Below are positions 8,709 to 17,745 of a stretch of 64,000 bases of DNA, one piece after another. Under the pieces are notes generated by a model. That model was not told the DNA's origin. It did not search any database and worked only from the letters and a program-made list of their open reading frames with translations. The position numbers and the translations under genes were made by a program. Numbering within the stretch: the stretch's first letter is position 1; every line of letters begins with the position of its first letter. The stretch is from BRH-c54 sp036567945 (lineage in GTDB: Bacteria > Bacteroidota > Bacteroidia > Flavobacteriales_E > Vicingaceae), in contig DATCTM010000105.1 of assembly GCA_036567945.1 (NCBI GenBank), forward strand, positions 1-64,000. The letters are read 5' to 3'.

Positions 8709-9809
8709 TTGGTAAACAGACTCCTTATATTAGTGTTACTATTACTTACTTTTGAAGGTTTTTCGCAAACTTCTGCACCAAAATATAGTAATGAATTTTT
8801 AGCTATTGGTGTTGGTGCAAGAGCTTTAGGAATGTCTAATTCACAAGTGGCATCAGTAAATGGAGTTACTTCAGGTTATTGGAATCCGGCAGGATTAACT
8901 CAACTTACAGGTGATTTTCAGGTAGATTTAATGCATGCAGAATATTTTGCAGGAATAGCGAAGTACGATTACGGTGCTTTTGCTACAAAAATTGATAGCT
9001 CAAGTGCTTTTGGGTTTTCTGTAATTCGTTTTGGCGTGGATGATATTCCCAACACTACGCAGTTAATTGATGCCAATGGAAATATTGATTATGACCGAAT
9101 TTTTTCTTTTTCTGTAGCTGATTATGCTTTTCTTTTTTCTTACGCAAGAAAGTCTAAAATTGAAGGGTTAAGTTATGGAGCAAATGTAAAAATAATTTAT
9201 CGTCAGGTAGGAGATATGGCTAAAGCTTGGGGTTTTGGTTTCGATGCCGGAGCTCAATATCACACTAAAAATAAATGGGCTTTTGCCATTATGGCAAGAG
9301 ATGTTACTTCTACGTTTAATGCGTGGAGTTTTTCGTTAGACCAAAATACTATTGATGTTTTTGAAGCTACAGGCAACGAAATACCCGATAATTCAATAGA
9401 AATTACGCTTCCAAAAATTATTTTAGGAATAGCAAAAAGTGCTAAAATCAGTAACAAATTTGGTGTACTTGGAGAAGTAAACTTTGATTTATCAACAGAT
9501 GGAAAAAGAAATGTGCTGATTACAGGCAAACCATTTAGTGTTGACCCTCATGCGGGAATTGAAGCCAATTACAGTCAGTTGATTTTTTTAAGGTTGGGTG
9601 TAGGCAATATCCAAAAGACAACAGATATTTATCAGGCGGACCAAATTTCGTGGCAACCTAATTTTGGTATTGGCGTTAAGTTTAAAGGAATTAGTTTAGA
9701 TTATGCATTCACAGATATTGGTGATCAATCTGAAGGACTTTATTCTAATGTTTTTTCGTTAAAGTTTGAAATCAATAAAAAAATAGTTGCAGCGGAAAGA
9801 TTTAACTAA
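8709..9809 (+). CDS. PorV/PorQ-family outer-membrane protein, likely PorV2
   Basis: A 366-residue outer-membrane beta-barrel protein of the FadL-like PorV/PorQ family; PorV is the T9SS shuttle that brings cargo from the translocon to the PorU sortase. The mature N-terminus (NEFLAIGVGARALGMSNSQVAS...GYWNPAGL) carries the family hallmark. Residues 1-19 form a signal peptide (MVNRLLILVLLLLTFEGFSQ) read from a TTG at 8709; an in-frame stop at 8694 rules out any upstream ATG in this frame. An ATG at 8659 is in a different frame and would join only by a one-base slip in the seven-T run at 8704-8710. The immediate downstream neighbour is a PorU-like C25 peptidase, which fits the paralogous PorV2/PorU2 pair. 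Confidence 0.85.
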   Translation: MVNRLLILVLLLLTFEGFSQTSAPKYSNEFLAIGVGARALGMSNSQVASVNGVTSGYWNPAGLTQLTGDFQVDLMHAEYFAGIAKYDYGAFATKIDSSSAFGFSVIRFGVDDIPNTTQLIDANGNIDYDRIFSFSVADYAFLFSYARKSKIEGLSYGANVKIIYRQVGDMAKAWGFGFDAGAQYHTKNKWAFAIMARDVTSTFNAWSFSLDQNTIDVFEATGNEIPDNSIEITLPKIILGIAKSAKISNKFGVLGEVNFDLSTDGKRNVLITGKPFSVDPHAGIEANYSQLIFLRLGVGNIQKTTDIYQADQISWQPNFGIGVKFKGISLDYAFTDIGDQSEGLYSNVFSLKFEINKKIVAAERFN

Positions 9810-9884
9810 TAGGATAATTTTCAGTTAGTTATTTTTTGTAATTTTATAATACTTTAAACTAAAACAACAAAACATTACTTCTCA

Positions 9885-12800
9885 TTGAAAAACATCAGAA
9901 AAATAGTATTTTACCTTGTTTGTACAACTATTTTTTTAGCAAGTTTTCTTTCGCTTAAAGCCCAGCCTTTTAATAATAGTTGGATTAACTATAATCAACA
10001 GTACTTTCAGTTTAAAATTGCTGAAACAGGTATTTACAGAATTGATTCTACAACCCTTTTTAATGCAGGAATTCCTTTAAGCAGTATAAACCCTCAGAAT
10101 TTTCAACTATTTGCCAGAGGGCAAGAAATTCCAATTTATGTTGAAGGAGAAAATGATGGCATTTTTAATCAAAATGATTTTATAGAATTTTATGCTCAGC
10201 ATAATGATGGTTGGCTTGATGAGCGACTTTATGGAAGTGCAATAGATCATCCTAATCCTTATTATAGCTTAACAACAGATACCATTTCTTATTTTCTTAC
10301 ATGGAATAATTCAACAACTAATAATAGAATTACTGTAGAAACGGATACCAACTTTTCAGCATATACACCAATAGCTTATTTTACCAAAGAGAATGTTGAG
10401 TTTTATACTGCAGGAAATGGAACTTCTAACCCTTATTATGATGGAGAAACGATAAATATTGGAGGAAGTGGAGTTTCGCTTTTTGGCTATGCCTCTACGG
10501 AAGGTTGGTTCGATTTGCCCTATAATTTAGGAGGATCTACTACTAAAAACATTATTTCTAAAGAGGTATTTACCTCCGGACCGAATGCGAAGTTAGAGGC
10601 TGTAGTATTGGGACAGTCTGATGCTAGCAATATATCAGGAAATAATCAACATCTTAGAGTTGCTGTTGCTGGTCAGCAATACGATTCTATTTTTAAAGGG
10701 TATAAAAAAATTGATGTGTTGATGAGTTTAGCCCCTAATATGTTAGGTGCAAATACTACTTCAGTTACATTTTCAAGTATTAATGATTTAGGATCATCGG
10801 TTGCCAGACAAGCAGTTTCTTATGTTAAATTACTTTATCCGCATTTGCCAACTATGGAAAACACTACTGTTTTTGATAATTTTTTTATTGAAGACAATAT
10901 TTTTCAATCCAAATCATACCTAAGATTTACCAATTTTAATCCTTCTGGAAATGTGCTTTTCTATGATTTGACAAACAGCAAGAAAATAACTGTAGTGCAA
11001 GATTCAGGCTATTTTAAGTGTTTAATTCCAAATGCTAATGGATATAAAGCATGTTATTTAACATCAGATGGGGAAGTGCAAAATGTTACAGCTCTTAGTC
11101 CAGTTAATGGCACAGGCTTTTTTACAGATTATGCTGCTAATCCTATTGACACAGCTTTTTTAATCATTACTCATCAGAGTTTGTTAAGTGGTGCAACAGA
11201 TTATGCTAATTACAGACAAAACCCGGCATTTAATGTAAACCCACAAAATCCGGCAATTTTTACTGTAGGAGAAATATATCAACAGTTTGCTTATGGCATT
11301 GAAAAACATCCGCTAGCAATAAGAAGTTTTTTAGATTATTTATTAAATACTTGGCCAACAAAACCTAACTATTTGTTTTTATTAGGAAAATCTGTTAAGT
11401 CGAAAGAATGTAGAAAAAATACCCTAAATTATCAGAATTGCTTAGTGCCTTCTTATGGAGAACCCGCTTCCGACAATATGATAACAGCAGGTTTGGGAGC
11501 TAGTTTGTTTTCAACGGCCATTCCCACAGGAAGGTTAGCAGCAAAAAACGATACAGAAATTGGTTGGTATTTAAATAAAGTACAACAACATGAAAACCCT
11601 TTGTTGGGTAATAATGGAGAAACAGAATGGATGAAAAAAGTACTTCATTTTGCCGGTGGAGTAAATTCTGGTGAGCAAAACACTTTTCAAACTTATTTAA
11701 ATAGTTATAAAAATATTATTGAGGATACGTTGTTTGGTGGAGATGTAACTACCTTTACAAAAACCACTACAGCACCTATTCATATTACGTTATCAGACTC
11801 TATAAAAAGTTTAATAGGCAATGGAGTTGCTATGATGACATTTTTAGGTCATGCCTCAGCAACAGGTGGTTTTGATCAAAATATTGATGACCCGCATCTT
11901 TGGCCTAACCAACAAGGAAGATACCCATTATTAACTGGATTGGCTTGTTATGCAGGAGATATTCATTTGCCTGGAGCAAATAGTACTAGCGAAGAACATG
12001 TAATTATTGATAACAGTGGGGTAATTGGTTTTGTTTCTTCTGTAGATTTAGCTACTTCTTTTGCTTTAAATAAATTTGCCAACGAGTTTTATAAAAATAT
12101 TGCCCATAAAAATTACGGGAGAAGTGTTGCCGAACATATTCAAAGTACAACGGCTTATACCACACAGTCAACAGGAGCAAGCATTAAAAACTTTGATAAC
12201 TCAACTGCTCTTAATATAACTTATCACGGAGATCCGGCATTAAGACTGCATACTTTTGAAAAGCCTGATTATATGATTAATCAGGCATCGGTTAGTTTTA
12301 ATCCGAATATTGTTACTTCAGCATTAGATTCTTTTGAGGTAAATGTAATTGTAACCAATTTAGGCAAAGCTATCGACACCACTATCATTTTAAGCATTAC
12401 TAGAGATTATCCAAATGCCAACTTTTCTGATACGACTTATCTAAAATCTATTGCAGCTCCACATTATAAAGATACCTTTACTTTTAAACTTCCTGTAGAT
12501 GTTATCAGAGGAATGGGAATGAACAACTTCACCATTATGGTAGATGCTCCTCCAATTAATATTGACGAACTTGATGAAAATAATAACGTTGTTACTAAAC
12601 AATTAAATATTCGTTCGGATAATATTATTCCTGTTTATCCTTATCATTTTTCTATTGTTCCCAATCAGGGAATAACCCTTAAAGCATCAACAGCATTTCC
12701 ATTTCAGGCTCCTGCAGATTATGTTTTTGAAGTAGATACAACAGATTACTTTAACAGTCCGATTAAGGAAAGAGTTACTTTATTCAGTCAACCCGGAGGA

Positions 12801-14984
12801 GTTGTAACATGGACGCCTAACCTTTTGCAAAATATGCCTGATAGCATGGTTTATTTTTGGAGAGTAAGTAAAGATTCGTCTTCAACAGCTAGTTATAATT
12901 GGCAAATGCGTTCTTTTCAGTATATTCAAAATAAAGAAGGTTGGCAACAAGAACATATTTTCCAATTTGAAAATAACCCAATGCAACTGGTAGGGTATAG
13001 CCGACCAAATAGATTATTTAGTTTTCAGAATAAAGTAAGTACGTTAAGAGCAGTTACAGATGGAGCGATAGGAAGTACAACAGTAAATGGACCAACCAAT
13101 TGGTCAGAAGGCTCAATTCCTTCTTATTTTATAGATCAACAAAGAATTGCAGGAAACGGTTGGGGGGCAAATAGTGCTATTCATGTTACTGTTTTAGATA
13201 CCATTTCTTTTGATTATTGGAAGCCGTTGGAGATGAACATGGGACAACTTAATATTCCTGGTTCGAATCCAAATCAGGCACCATCTAAATTTTTTATTTT
13301 CCAAAATGGAGATCCGGCTCAAATGAATGCGTTAGCAAATATGCTTACAGATAGTGTTCCTAATGGATATTATGTGTTAATGTGGTCGTGGTATTGGAAT
13401 TTCTTTTGGAGCTATGCACCACTTCCAACCAATGTAAATACTGCTTTAACTAACCTTGGAGCAACGCAAGTTCCAATGGCTCAAGATAGTTTGCCTTTTG
13501 CTTTTTTTGTTAAAAAAGGAACGCCTACTTCTGTAGTTGAAAGTGTTGGAGCAAGCATTACAGAAAAAGGTGTTCAGGTGAGTGCTACCATTACCGGTTC
13601 GGCAAATTTTGGAAATGTTTTTTCTCCCCCTTTAGGGCCTGCCGTCAGCTGGGATTCCCTATCTTGGCGGATGAAGCCATTGGAAAATCCTTCAAAAGAT
13701 AGTACAGTGCTCAATGTTTTTGGGGTAGATAATAATGGTAATGAAACTTTATTGATTAGTAACCTACCAACAGATTCGGGAGATATTAGAATTACCAATC
13801 AAATAAATGCAAGCCAATATCCTTATTTAAAATTAAACGCTCATATAATGGATGATTCGTTGTTTACAGCACCACAATTACATAGGTGGCAAGTAACTTA
13901 TGAAGATATTCCTGAAGCGGCTCTTTCTCCAAACATTTATTTTACTTTTTATAATGATACTGTGTATGAAGGTGAAAAAATAAGGCTTTCTATAACTGTA
14001 AAAAATATTAGCCGACATAATATGGACAGTTTGTTAATTGCATTTAATGTATTGAATAAATTTAACCAAATAATTCCTATAAATTATCCCAGACAAGCTC
14101 CATTATTGGCAGACAGTGTGATGATTGTGAATTTAGAATTTTCAACACAAGGAATGGCAGGGATAAATAGTTTGCTTATTGAGGTAAACCCGAATAATGA
14201 CCAATTAGAAAAATATCATTTTAATAATTTGGCAGAAATTCCTTTTTATGTGCATGATGATAAAATTAATCCGTTGTTAGATGTTACTTTTGATGGGACA
14301 CATATTTTAGATGGAGATATTGTTTCGCCAAAACCTGAAATTGTAATTGAGTTGAAAGATGAAAATTTGTTTTTAGCTTTAAATGATACTGCCGATTTTG
14401 CTGTGTGGATTACCTCTCCCGATGGCATTGAAAAAAGAATTTATTTTAACGGTAACGGACAAGAAATTATGCAGTTTATTCCTGCTTCTTTGCCAAAAAA
14501 CAGTGCTAAAATTATTTATCCGGCTTATTTTGATAAAGATGGACAATATAAACTGAGGGTTCAAGCCAATGATGTATCTAAAAATGAATCAGGAAGTAAT
14601 GATTATTTAATTGGTTTTGAAGTAATTCATAAGTCAACTATTACCAATATTGTTAATTATCCCAATCCGTTTACGACATCGACACGTTTTGTATTCACAC
14701 TAACGGGAAGCCAAGTACCGGACATTTTTAAAATTCAAATTATTACCATTACCGGAAAAGTAGTGAGAGAAATACACAAAGAAGAATTGGGTAACATTAA
14801 AATAGGTAGGAATATCTCAGATTTTGCTTGGGATGGTACCGACCAATATGGCGATAGGCTTGCTAACGGACTTTATCTTTACAGGGTGATTACCAAAATT
14901 AACAATAACGATATTGAACACCGAGAAACAAGTGCCGATAACTACTTTAAAAAAGGATACGGTAAAATGTATTTGTTTAGGTAA
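9885..14984 (+). CDS. C25-peptidase T9SS sortase-like protein, likely PorU2
   Basis: A 1699-residue exported protein. The signal peptide (about 1-27, ending SLKAQ) is read from a TTG at 9885; no in-frame ATG gives a better start. After an N-terminal prodomain-like region, a gingipain/C25 peptidase domain spans about 420-800 with the expected pair H656 (FLGHAS) and C688 (GLACYAG) and an IPTGRLAA motif. CARDB/Ig-like domains follow (about 810-1640), then a FlgD-like terminal domain (FAWDGTDQYGDRLANGLYLYRV). Family PorU sortases cut the C-terminal domain from T9SS cargo and attach it to A-LPS. The extra length and the PorV-type neighbour 75 bases upstream suggest the PorU2 branch. Canonical PorU is the alternative. 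Confidence 0.82.
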   Translation: MKNIRKIVFYLVCTTIFLASFLSLKAQPFNNSWINYNQQYFQFKIAETGIYRIDSTTLFNAGIPLSSINPQNFQLFARGQEIPIYVEGENDGIFNQNDFIEFYAQHNDGWLDERLYGSAIDHPNPYYSLTTDTISYFLTWNNSTTNNRITVETDTNFSAYTPIAYFTKENVEFYTAGNGTSNPYYDGETINIGGSGVSLFGYASTEGWFDLPYNLGGSTTKNIISKEVFTSGPNAKLEAVVLGQSDASNISGNNQHLRVAVAGQQYDSIFKGYKKIDVLMSLAPNMLGANTTSVTFSSINDLGSSVARQAVSYVKLLYPHLPTMENTTVFDNFFIEDNIFQSKSYLRFTNFNPSGNVLFYDLTNSKKITVVQDSGYFKCLIPNANGYKACYLTSDGEVQNVTALSPVNGTGFFTDYAANPIDTAFLIITHQSLLSGATDYANYRQNPAFNVNPQNPAIFTVGEIYQQFAYGIEKHPLAIRSFLDYLLNTWPTKPNYLFLLGKSVKSKECRKNTLNYQNCLVPSYGEPASDNMITAGLGASLFSTAIPTGRLAAKNDTEIGWYLNKVQQHENPLLGNNGETEWMKKVLHFAGGVNSGEQNTFQTYLNSYKNIIEDTLFGGDVTTFTKTTTAPIHITLSDSIKSLIGNGVAMMTFLGHASATGGFDQNIDDPHLWPNQQGRYPLLTGLACYAGDIHLPGANSTSEEHVIIDNSGVIGFVSSVDLATSFALNKFANEFYKNIAHKNYGRSVAEHIQSTTAYTTQSTGASIKNFDNSTALNITYHGDPALRLHTFEKPDYMINQASVSFNPNIVTSALDSFEVNVIVTNLGKAIDTTIILSITRDYPNANFSDTTYLKSIAAPHYKDTFTFKLPVDVIRGMGMNNFTIMVDAPPINIDELDENNNVVTKQLNIRSDNIIPVYPYHFSIVPNQGITLKASTAFPFQAPADYVFEVDTTDYFNSPIKERVTLFSQPGGVVTWTPNLLQNMPDSMVYFWRVSKDSSSTASYNWQMRSFQYIQNKEGWQQEHIFQFENNPMQLVGYSRPNRLFSFQNKVSTLRAVTDGAIGSTTVNGPTNWSEGSIPSYFIDQQRIAGNGWGANSAIHVTVLDTISFDYWKPLEMNMGQLNIPGSNPNQAPSKFFIFQNGDPAQMNALANMLTDSVPNGYYVLMWSWYWNFFWSYAPLPTNVNTALTNLGATQVPMAQDSLPFAFFVKKGTPTSVVESVGASITEKGVQVSATITGSANFGNVFSPPLGPAVSWDSLSWRMKPLENPSKDSTVLNVFGVDNNGNETLLISNLPTDSGDIRITNQINASQYPYLKLNAHIMDDSLFTAPQLHRWQVTYEDIPEAALSPNIYFTFYNDTVYEGEKIRLSITVKNISRHNMDSLLIAFNVLNKFNQIIPINYPRQAPLLADSVMIVNLEFSTQGMAGINSLLIEVNPNNDQLEKYHFNNLAEIPFYVHDDKINPLLDVTFDGTHILDGDIVSPKPEIVIELKDENLFLALNDTADFAVWITSPDGIEKRIYFNGNGQEIMQFIPASLPKNSAKIIYPAYFDKDGQYKLRVQANDVSKNESGSNDYLIGFEVIHKSTITNIVNYPNPFTTSTRFVFTLTGSQVPDIFKIQIITITGKVVREIHKEELGNIKIGRNISDFAWDGTDQYGDRLANGLYLYRVITKINNNDIEHRETSADNYFKKGYGKMYLFR

Positions 14985-14992
14985 TATTGTAA

Positions 14993-16087
14993 TTAATTAT
15001 TATCAATAAAACCACCACCAATAAGGTCGTTACCATCATAAAAAACGGCTGATTGTCCTGGGGCTACACCTTGTACATCTTCAAAAAACTCAATTTTTAT
15101 TCTACCATCTTCTAGCGGAACTAAATTGCTCAATTTTCCTTTGTCTTTATAACGAATTTTGCTAAGTGCTTCCATTTCGTTGGTAAATTGCTCGTATTTT
15201 ATAATGTTTGGATTGCGTACTAAAACTTCTTTTTTCTTTAAATCTTCTTTTGTTCCCAATACTACTTGGTTGTTTGCTGCATCAATTTTTACTACATAAC
15301 GTGGGTCACCAAAAGCAAGCTCTAAGCCTTTTCGCTGACCAATAGTATAAAACGGATAGCCTTTGTGTTTCCCAAGTACATTGCCCTCGGTATCTAAAAA
15401 ATCTCCACCATCTACTTTTGCTTCTAATCCATCTACTCTTCTTTTTAGGAAGCCTCTGTAATCATTGTCTGGAACAAAACAAATTTCAAAACTTTCGTTT
15501 TTCTTTGCTAATTCTTTGTATCCTCTGTCAAATGCCATTTGGCGAATAGTTGGTTTATCCATTCCTCCAAGAGGAAAAATAGTTCTGGCAAGGCTTTCTT
15601 GAGAAAGTCCCCACAGTACATAAGATTGATCTTTGTTTTCATCCAACCCTTTAGAAATAACATATCTGCCATTTTCTTTACGAATTTGAGCGTAATGTCC
15701 TGTAGCAATAAATTCACAATCTAATTGGTCGGCTCTTCTTAAAAGGGCATCCCATTTAATGTGTGTGTTGCATAAAACACAGGGGTTTGGTGTTCTTCCG
15801 GCAAGGTATTCGTCAACAAAATTATCTATAATAAAATCGCCAAATTCCTTACGGATATCTAAAATAATGTGGTGAAAGCCGTTTTCTACAGCTAACATTC
15901 TAGCATCATTAATATCATCTAAACTGCAACATCCGGTAGTTTTTCTTGCACCTCCTGATGTAGCATAATCCCATGTTTTCATGGTTATTCCTATCACCTC
16001 GTACCCTTGTTCGTGTAATAATAAAGCAGCTACAGAACTGTCAATTCCACCGCTCATTGCCACCAGCACTTTTCCTTTTTTACTCAT
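14993..16087 (-). CDS. mnmA: tRNA-specific 2-thiouridylase
   Basis: MnmA puts the 2-thio group on U34 of tRNA-Lys, -Glu and -Gln, activating U34 with ATP and receiving sulfur from a relay. The 364-residue protein has the PP-loop SGGIDS (12-17), the catalytic pair C103 (in NPCVLC) and C203 (in FEICFVP), and the C-terminal barrel domain. It is last in the prfC - usp - MORN - mnmA run, 18 bases after the MORN gene, and ends 8 bases from the convergent PorU-like gene. Confidence 0.96.
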   Translation of the reverse strand: MSKKGKVLVAMSGGIDSSVAALLLHEQGYEVIGITMKTWDYATSGGARKTTGCCSLDDINDARMLAVENGFHHIILDIRKEFGDFIIDNFVDEYLAGRTPNPCVLCNTHIKWDALLRRADQLDCEFIATGHYAQIRKENGRYVISKGLDENKDQSYVLWGLSQESLARTIFPLGGMDKPTIRQMAFDRGYKELAKKNESFEICFVPDNDYRGFLKRRVDGLEAKVDGGDFLDTEGNVLGKHKGYPFYTIGQRKGLELAFGDPRYVVKIDAANNQVVLGTKEDLKKKEVLVRNPNIIKYEQFTNEMEALSKIRYKDKGKLSNLVPLEDGRIKIEFFEDVQGVAPGQSAVFYDGNDLIGGGFIDNN

Positions 16088-16105
16088 TTTTTGTATATTA
16101 GTAGT

Positions 16106-16864
16106 TTAGTTTTGTTTGAATAAATCTTCAAATTCTAAATAGTCTTTTTTTTCTTTTTTAATAGTATCTGTATTAATAATCATATCATCTTTATTGGTAT
16201 CAATACGTCTTCCATAGTTGTACTCTTCTTTCTTTTTGGTTGTTCCATCTTCGTTATAATATAACCAAATTCCGTGTTTTACATCTTTAGCATATTTTCC
16301 TGCTAATTGCATCAATCCATTTTGATAATAATAAATTCCTTTACCTTCTAATCTGCCTTTTACATAAGTATGGTGCGATTTTATTTTACCATTTTCATAA
16401 TACGTTTTCCAATCGCCTTCTTCTATATTGTTGGTATAATTTTTTTCTTCTGCAACATTGCCGTTAGGGTAATAAATTTTCCAACTACCATCTCTTATTC
16501 CACTAACATAAAACTCTTCAGATAAAACATGTCCGGTTATACTGTAATAGGTCCATAAACTGTCTTTTTCCTGATTTTCATATTTTCCGGTAGATTTTAA
16601 TTCTCCTGTTGTATAATAAAAGTTCGCATAAGAGCCATTTTTTAAATGATGCACTTTCATGCTTAGTTTGCCTTCATCGTTATAATGTAAAAACGTTCCT
16701 GTTGGTTTATCATCTTTAAATTGACCTTTGTATCTAAGATAACCTGTAGGATGATATTTTTCCCAATAACCTTGTTTCTTGCCGTTGGCATCCACCTTGT
16801 TGGTATCTTGAGCAATAGCTAAAGTGGTTAAGAAGGTTAATATAACTGTAACTAGTAATTTCAT
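16106..16864 (-). CDS. secreted MORN-repeat (YwqK-like) protein
   Basis: A 252-residue protein with a signal peptide (MKLLVTVILTFLTTLAIAQ) followed by about seven to eight MORN-variant repeats of roughly 23 residues (patterns such as GYWEKYHPTGYLRYKGQF and GDWKTYYENGKIKSHHTY). Such proteins are common in Bacteroidota and have been compared to YwqK-type antitoxins, but their role is not established. It lies between usp and mnmA with 11- and 18-base gaps, so it is probably co-transcribed. No partner toxin is visible. Confidence 0.82.
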   Translation of the reverse strand: MKLLVTVILTFLTTLAIAQDTNKVDANGKKQGYWEKYHPTGYLRYKGQFKDDKPTGTFLHYNDEGKLSMKVHHLKNGSYANFYYTTGELKSTGKYENQEKDSLWTYYSITGHVLSEEFYVSGIRDGSWKIYYPNGNVAEEKNYTNNIEEGDWKTYYENGKIKSHHTYVKGRLEGKGIYYYQNGLMQLAGKYAKDVKHGIWLYYNEDGTTKKKEEYNYGRRIDTNKDDMIINTDTIKKEKKDYLEFEDLFKQN

Positions 16865-16875
16865 TTGTAGCTATT

Positions 16876-17739
16876 TCATTTATTTTTTTGATCAAATTTC
16901 TTTTGTGGTAAGACACTCATAACAGGTACTTCAGATTTGTTGATAATAGCTTGAGCTTTTGAGCCTATAAATAATTCTTTAAAATCGTTTTCTTGTTGAG
17001 TCATTATTAAAATTAAATCAGCAGCAATGTCTTCAGCATAATCGAGCAAAGCACTAACTAATTTTTTCTTACCTTTTTCTATAGGGATTAACGCTGTTTC
17101 ACATTTAATATTTTCTTTTTCTATTACTTCTTTTACTTGATTAATTTGCTCTTCAAGTTTTGATAAAGCTTCATTTTTGTCAGATAGAATAATAGAGGCC
17201 ACATTAATTTGTGCATTGAACATTTTGGCTAATTTAATGCCAATGTTCACTTTGTCAGTTGTTGCTTTGGTTAAATCTAACGGAAGTAAAATATTTTTAC
17301 ATCCTTTTTGGTGTTTCTTCCCCTTAATAGTAATTACCGGACAAGGAGAAGTTTTTACCACTCGTAAAGAGTTAGAGCCAATAAATTTACCTCTTGCAGC
17401 TCCTTGAGTTCCCATTACTATCATTTTTGCTTTGATAGCTTTAGCTGTTTTTACAATTTTATTATAAACTGAACCTTTAGTAAGCAAATAAGAAATAGGC
17501 ACACCACTTTCTTTAGAGGAATCTTCAGCTAAGGTTTTTAGGTTTTTTTCTACCGCTTCTTTTAAACCACTTACTTCCGAGAAAAATACTTTTATTACCG
17601 GATTAAGTTCTTCTAATACATAAAGCAAAACAATTTCAGCATCCTGAATTTTAGCAAGATTGTAAGATTGTTTCAATGCAATTAATGATTGTTCTGAAAA
17701 ATCTATGGGGACTAGTATTTTGTTTTGTTTGGTCTTCAT
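16876..17739 (-). CDS. universal stress protein, tandem UspA domains
   Basis: A 287-residue cytoplasmic protein with two Usp folds (about 5-140 and 148-280). The first has the nucleotide-binding pattern MGTQGAARGKFIGSNSLRV (G-x2-G-x9-G-S), so it probably binds ATP. The second keeps only part of it (TQQENDFKELFIGSKAQAI), lacking the first glycine pair, so it is likely a non-binding partner half. Usp proteins respond to stress and energy limitation; the target is unknown. It lies 6 bases after prfC in the same operon. Confidence 0.9.
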   Translation of the reverse strand: MKTKQNKILVPIDFSEQSLIALKQSYNLAKIQDAEIVLLYVLEELNPVIKVFFSEVSGLKEAVEKNLKTLAEDSSKESGVPISYLLTKGSVYNKIVKTAKAIKAKMIVMGTQGAARGKFIGSNSLRVVKTSPCPVITIKGKKHQKGCKNILLPLDLTKATTDKVNIGIKLAKMFNAQINVASIILSDKNEALSKLEEQINQVKEVIEKENIKCETALIPIEKGKKKLVSALLDYAEDIAADLILIMTQQENDFKELFIGSKAQAIINKSEVPVMSVLPQKKFDQKNK

Positions 17740-17745
17740 GGTAGT

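Noticed and set aside
16106..16864. MORN protein as antitoxin of a toxin-antitoxin pair
   Set aside because: No small toxin gene is next to it; the protein has a signal peptide and sits in an operon with prfC, usp and mnmA.
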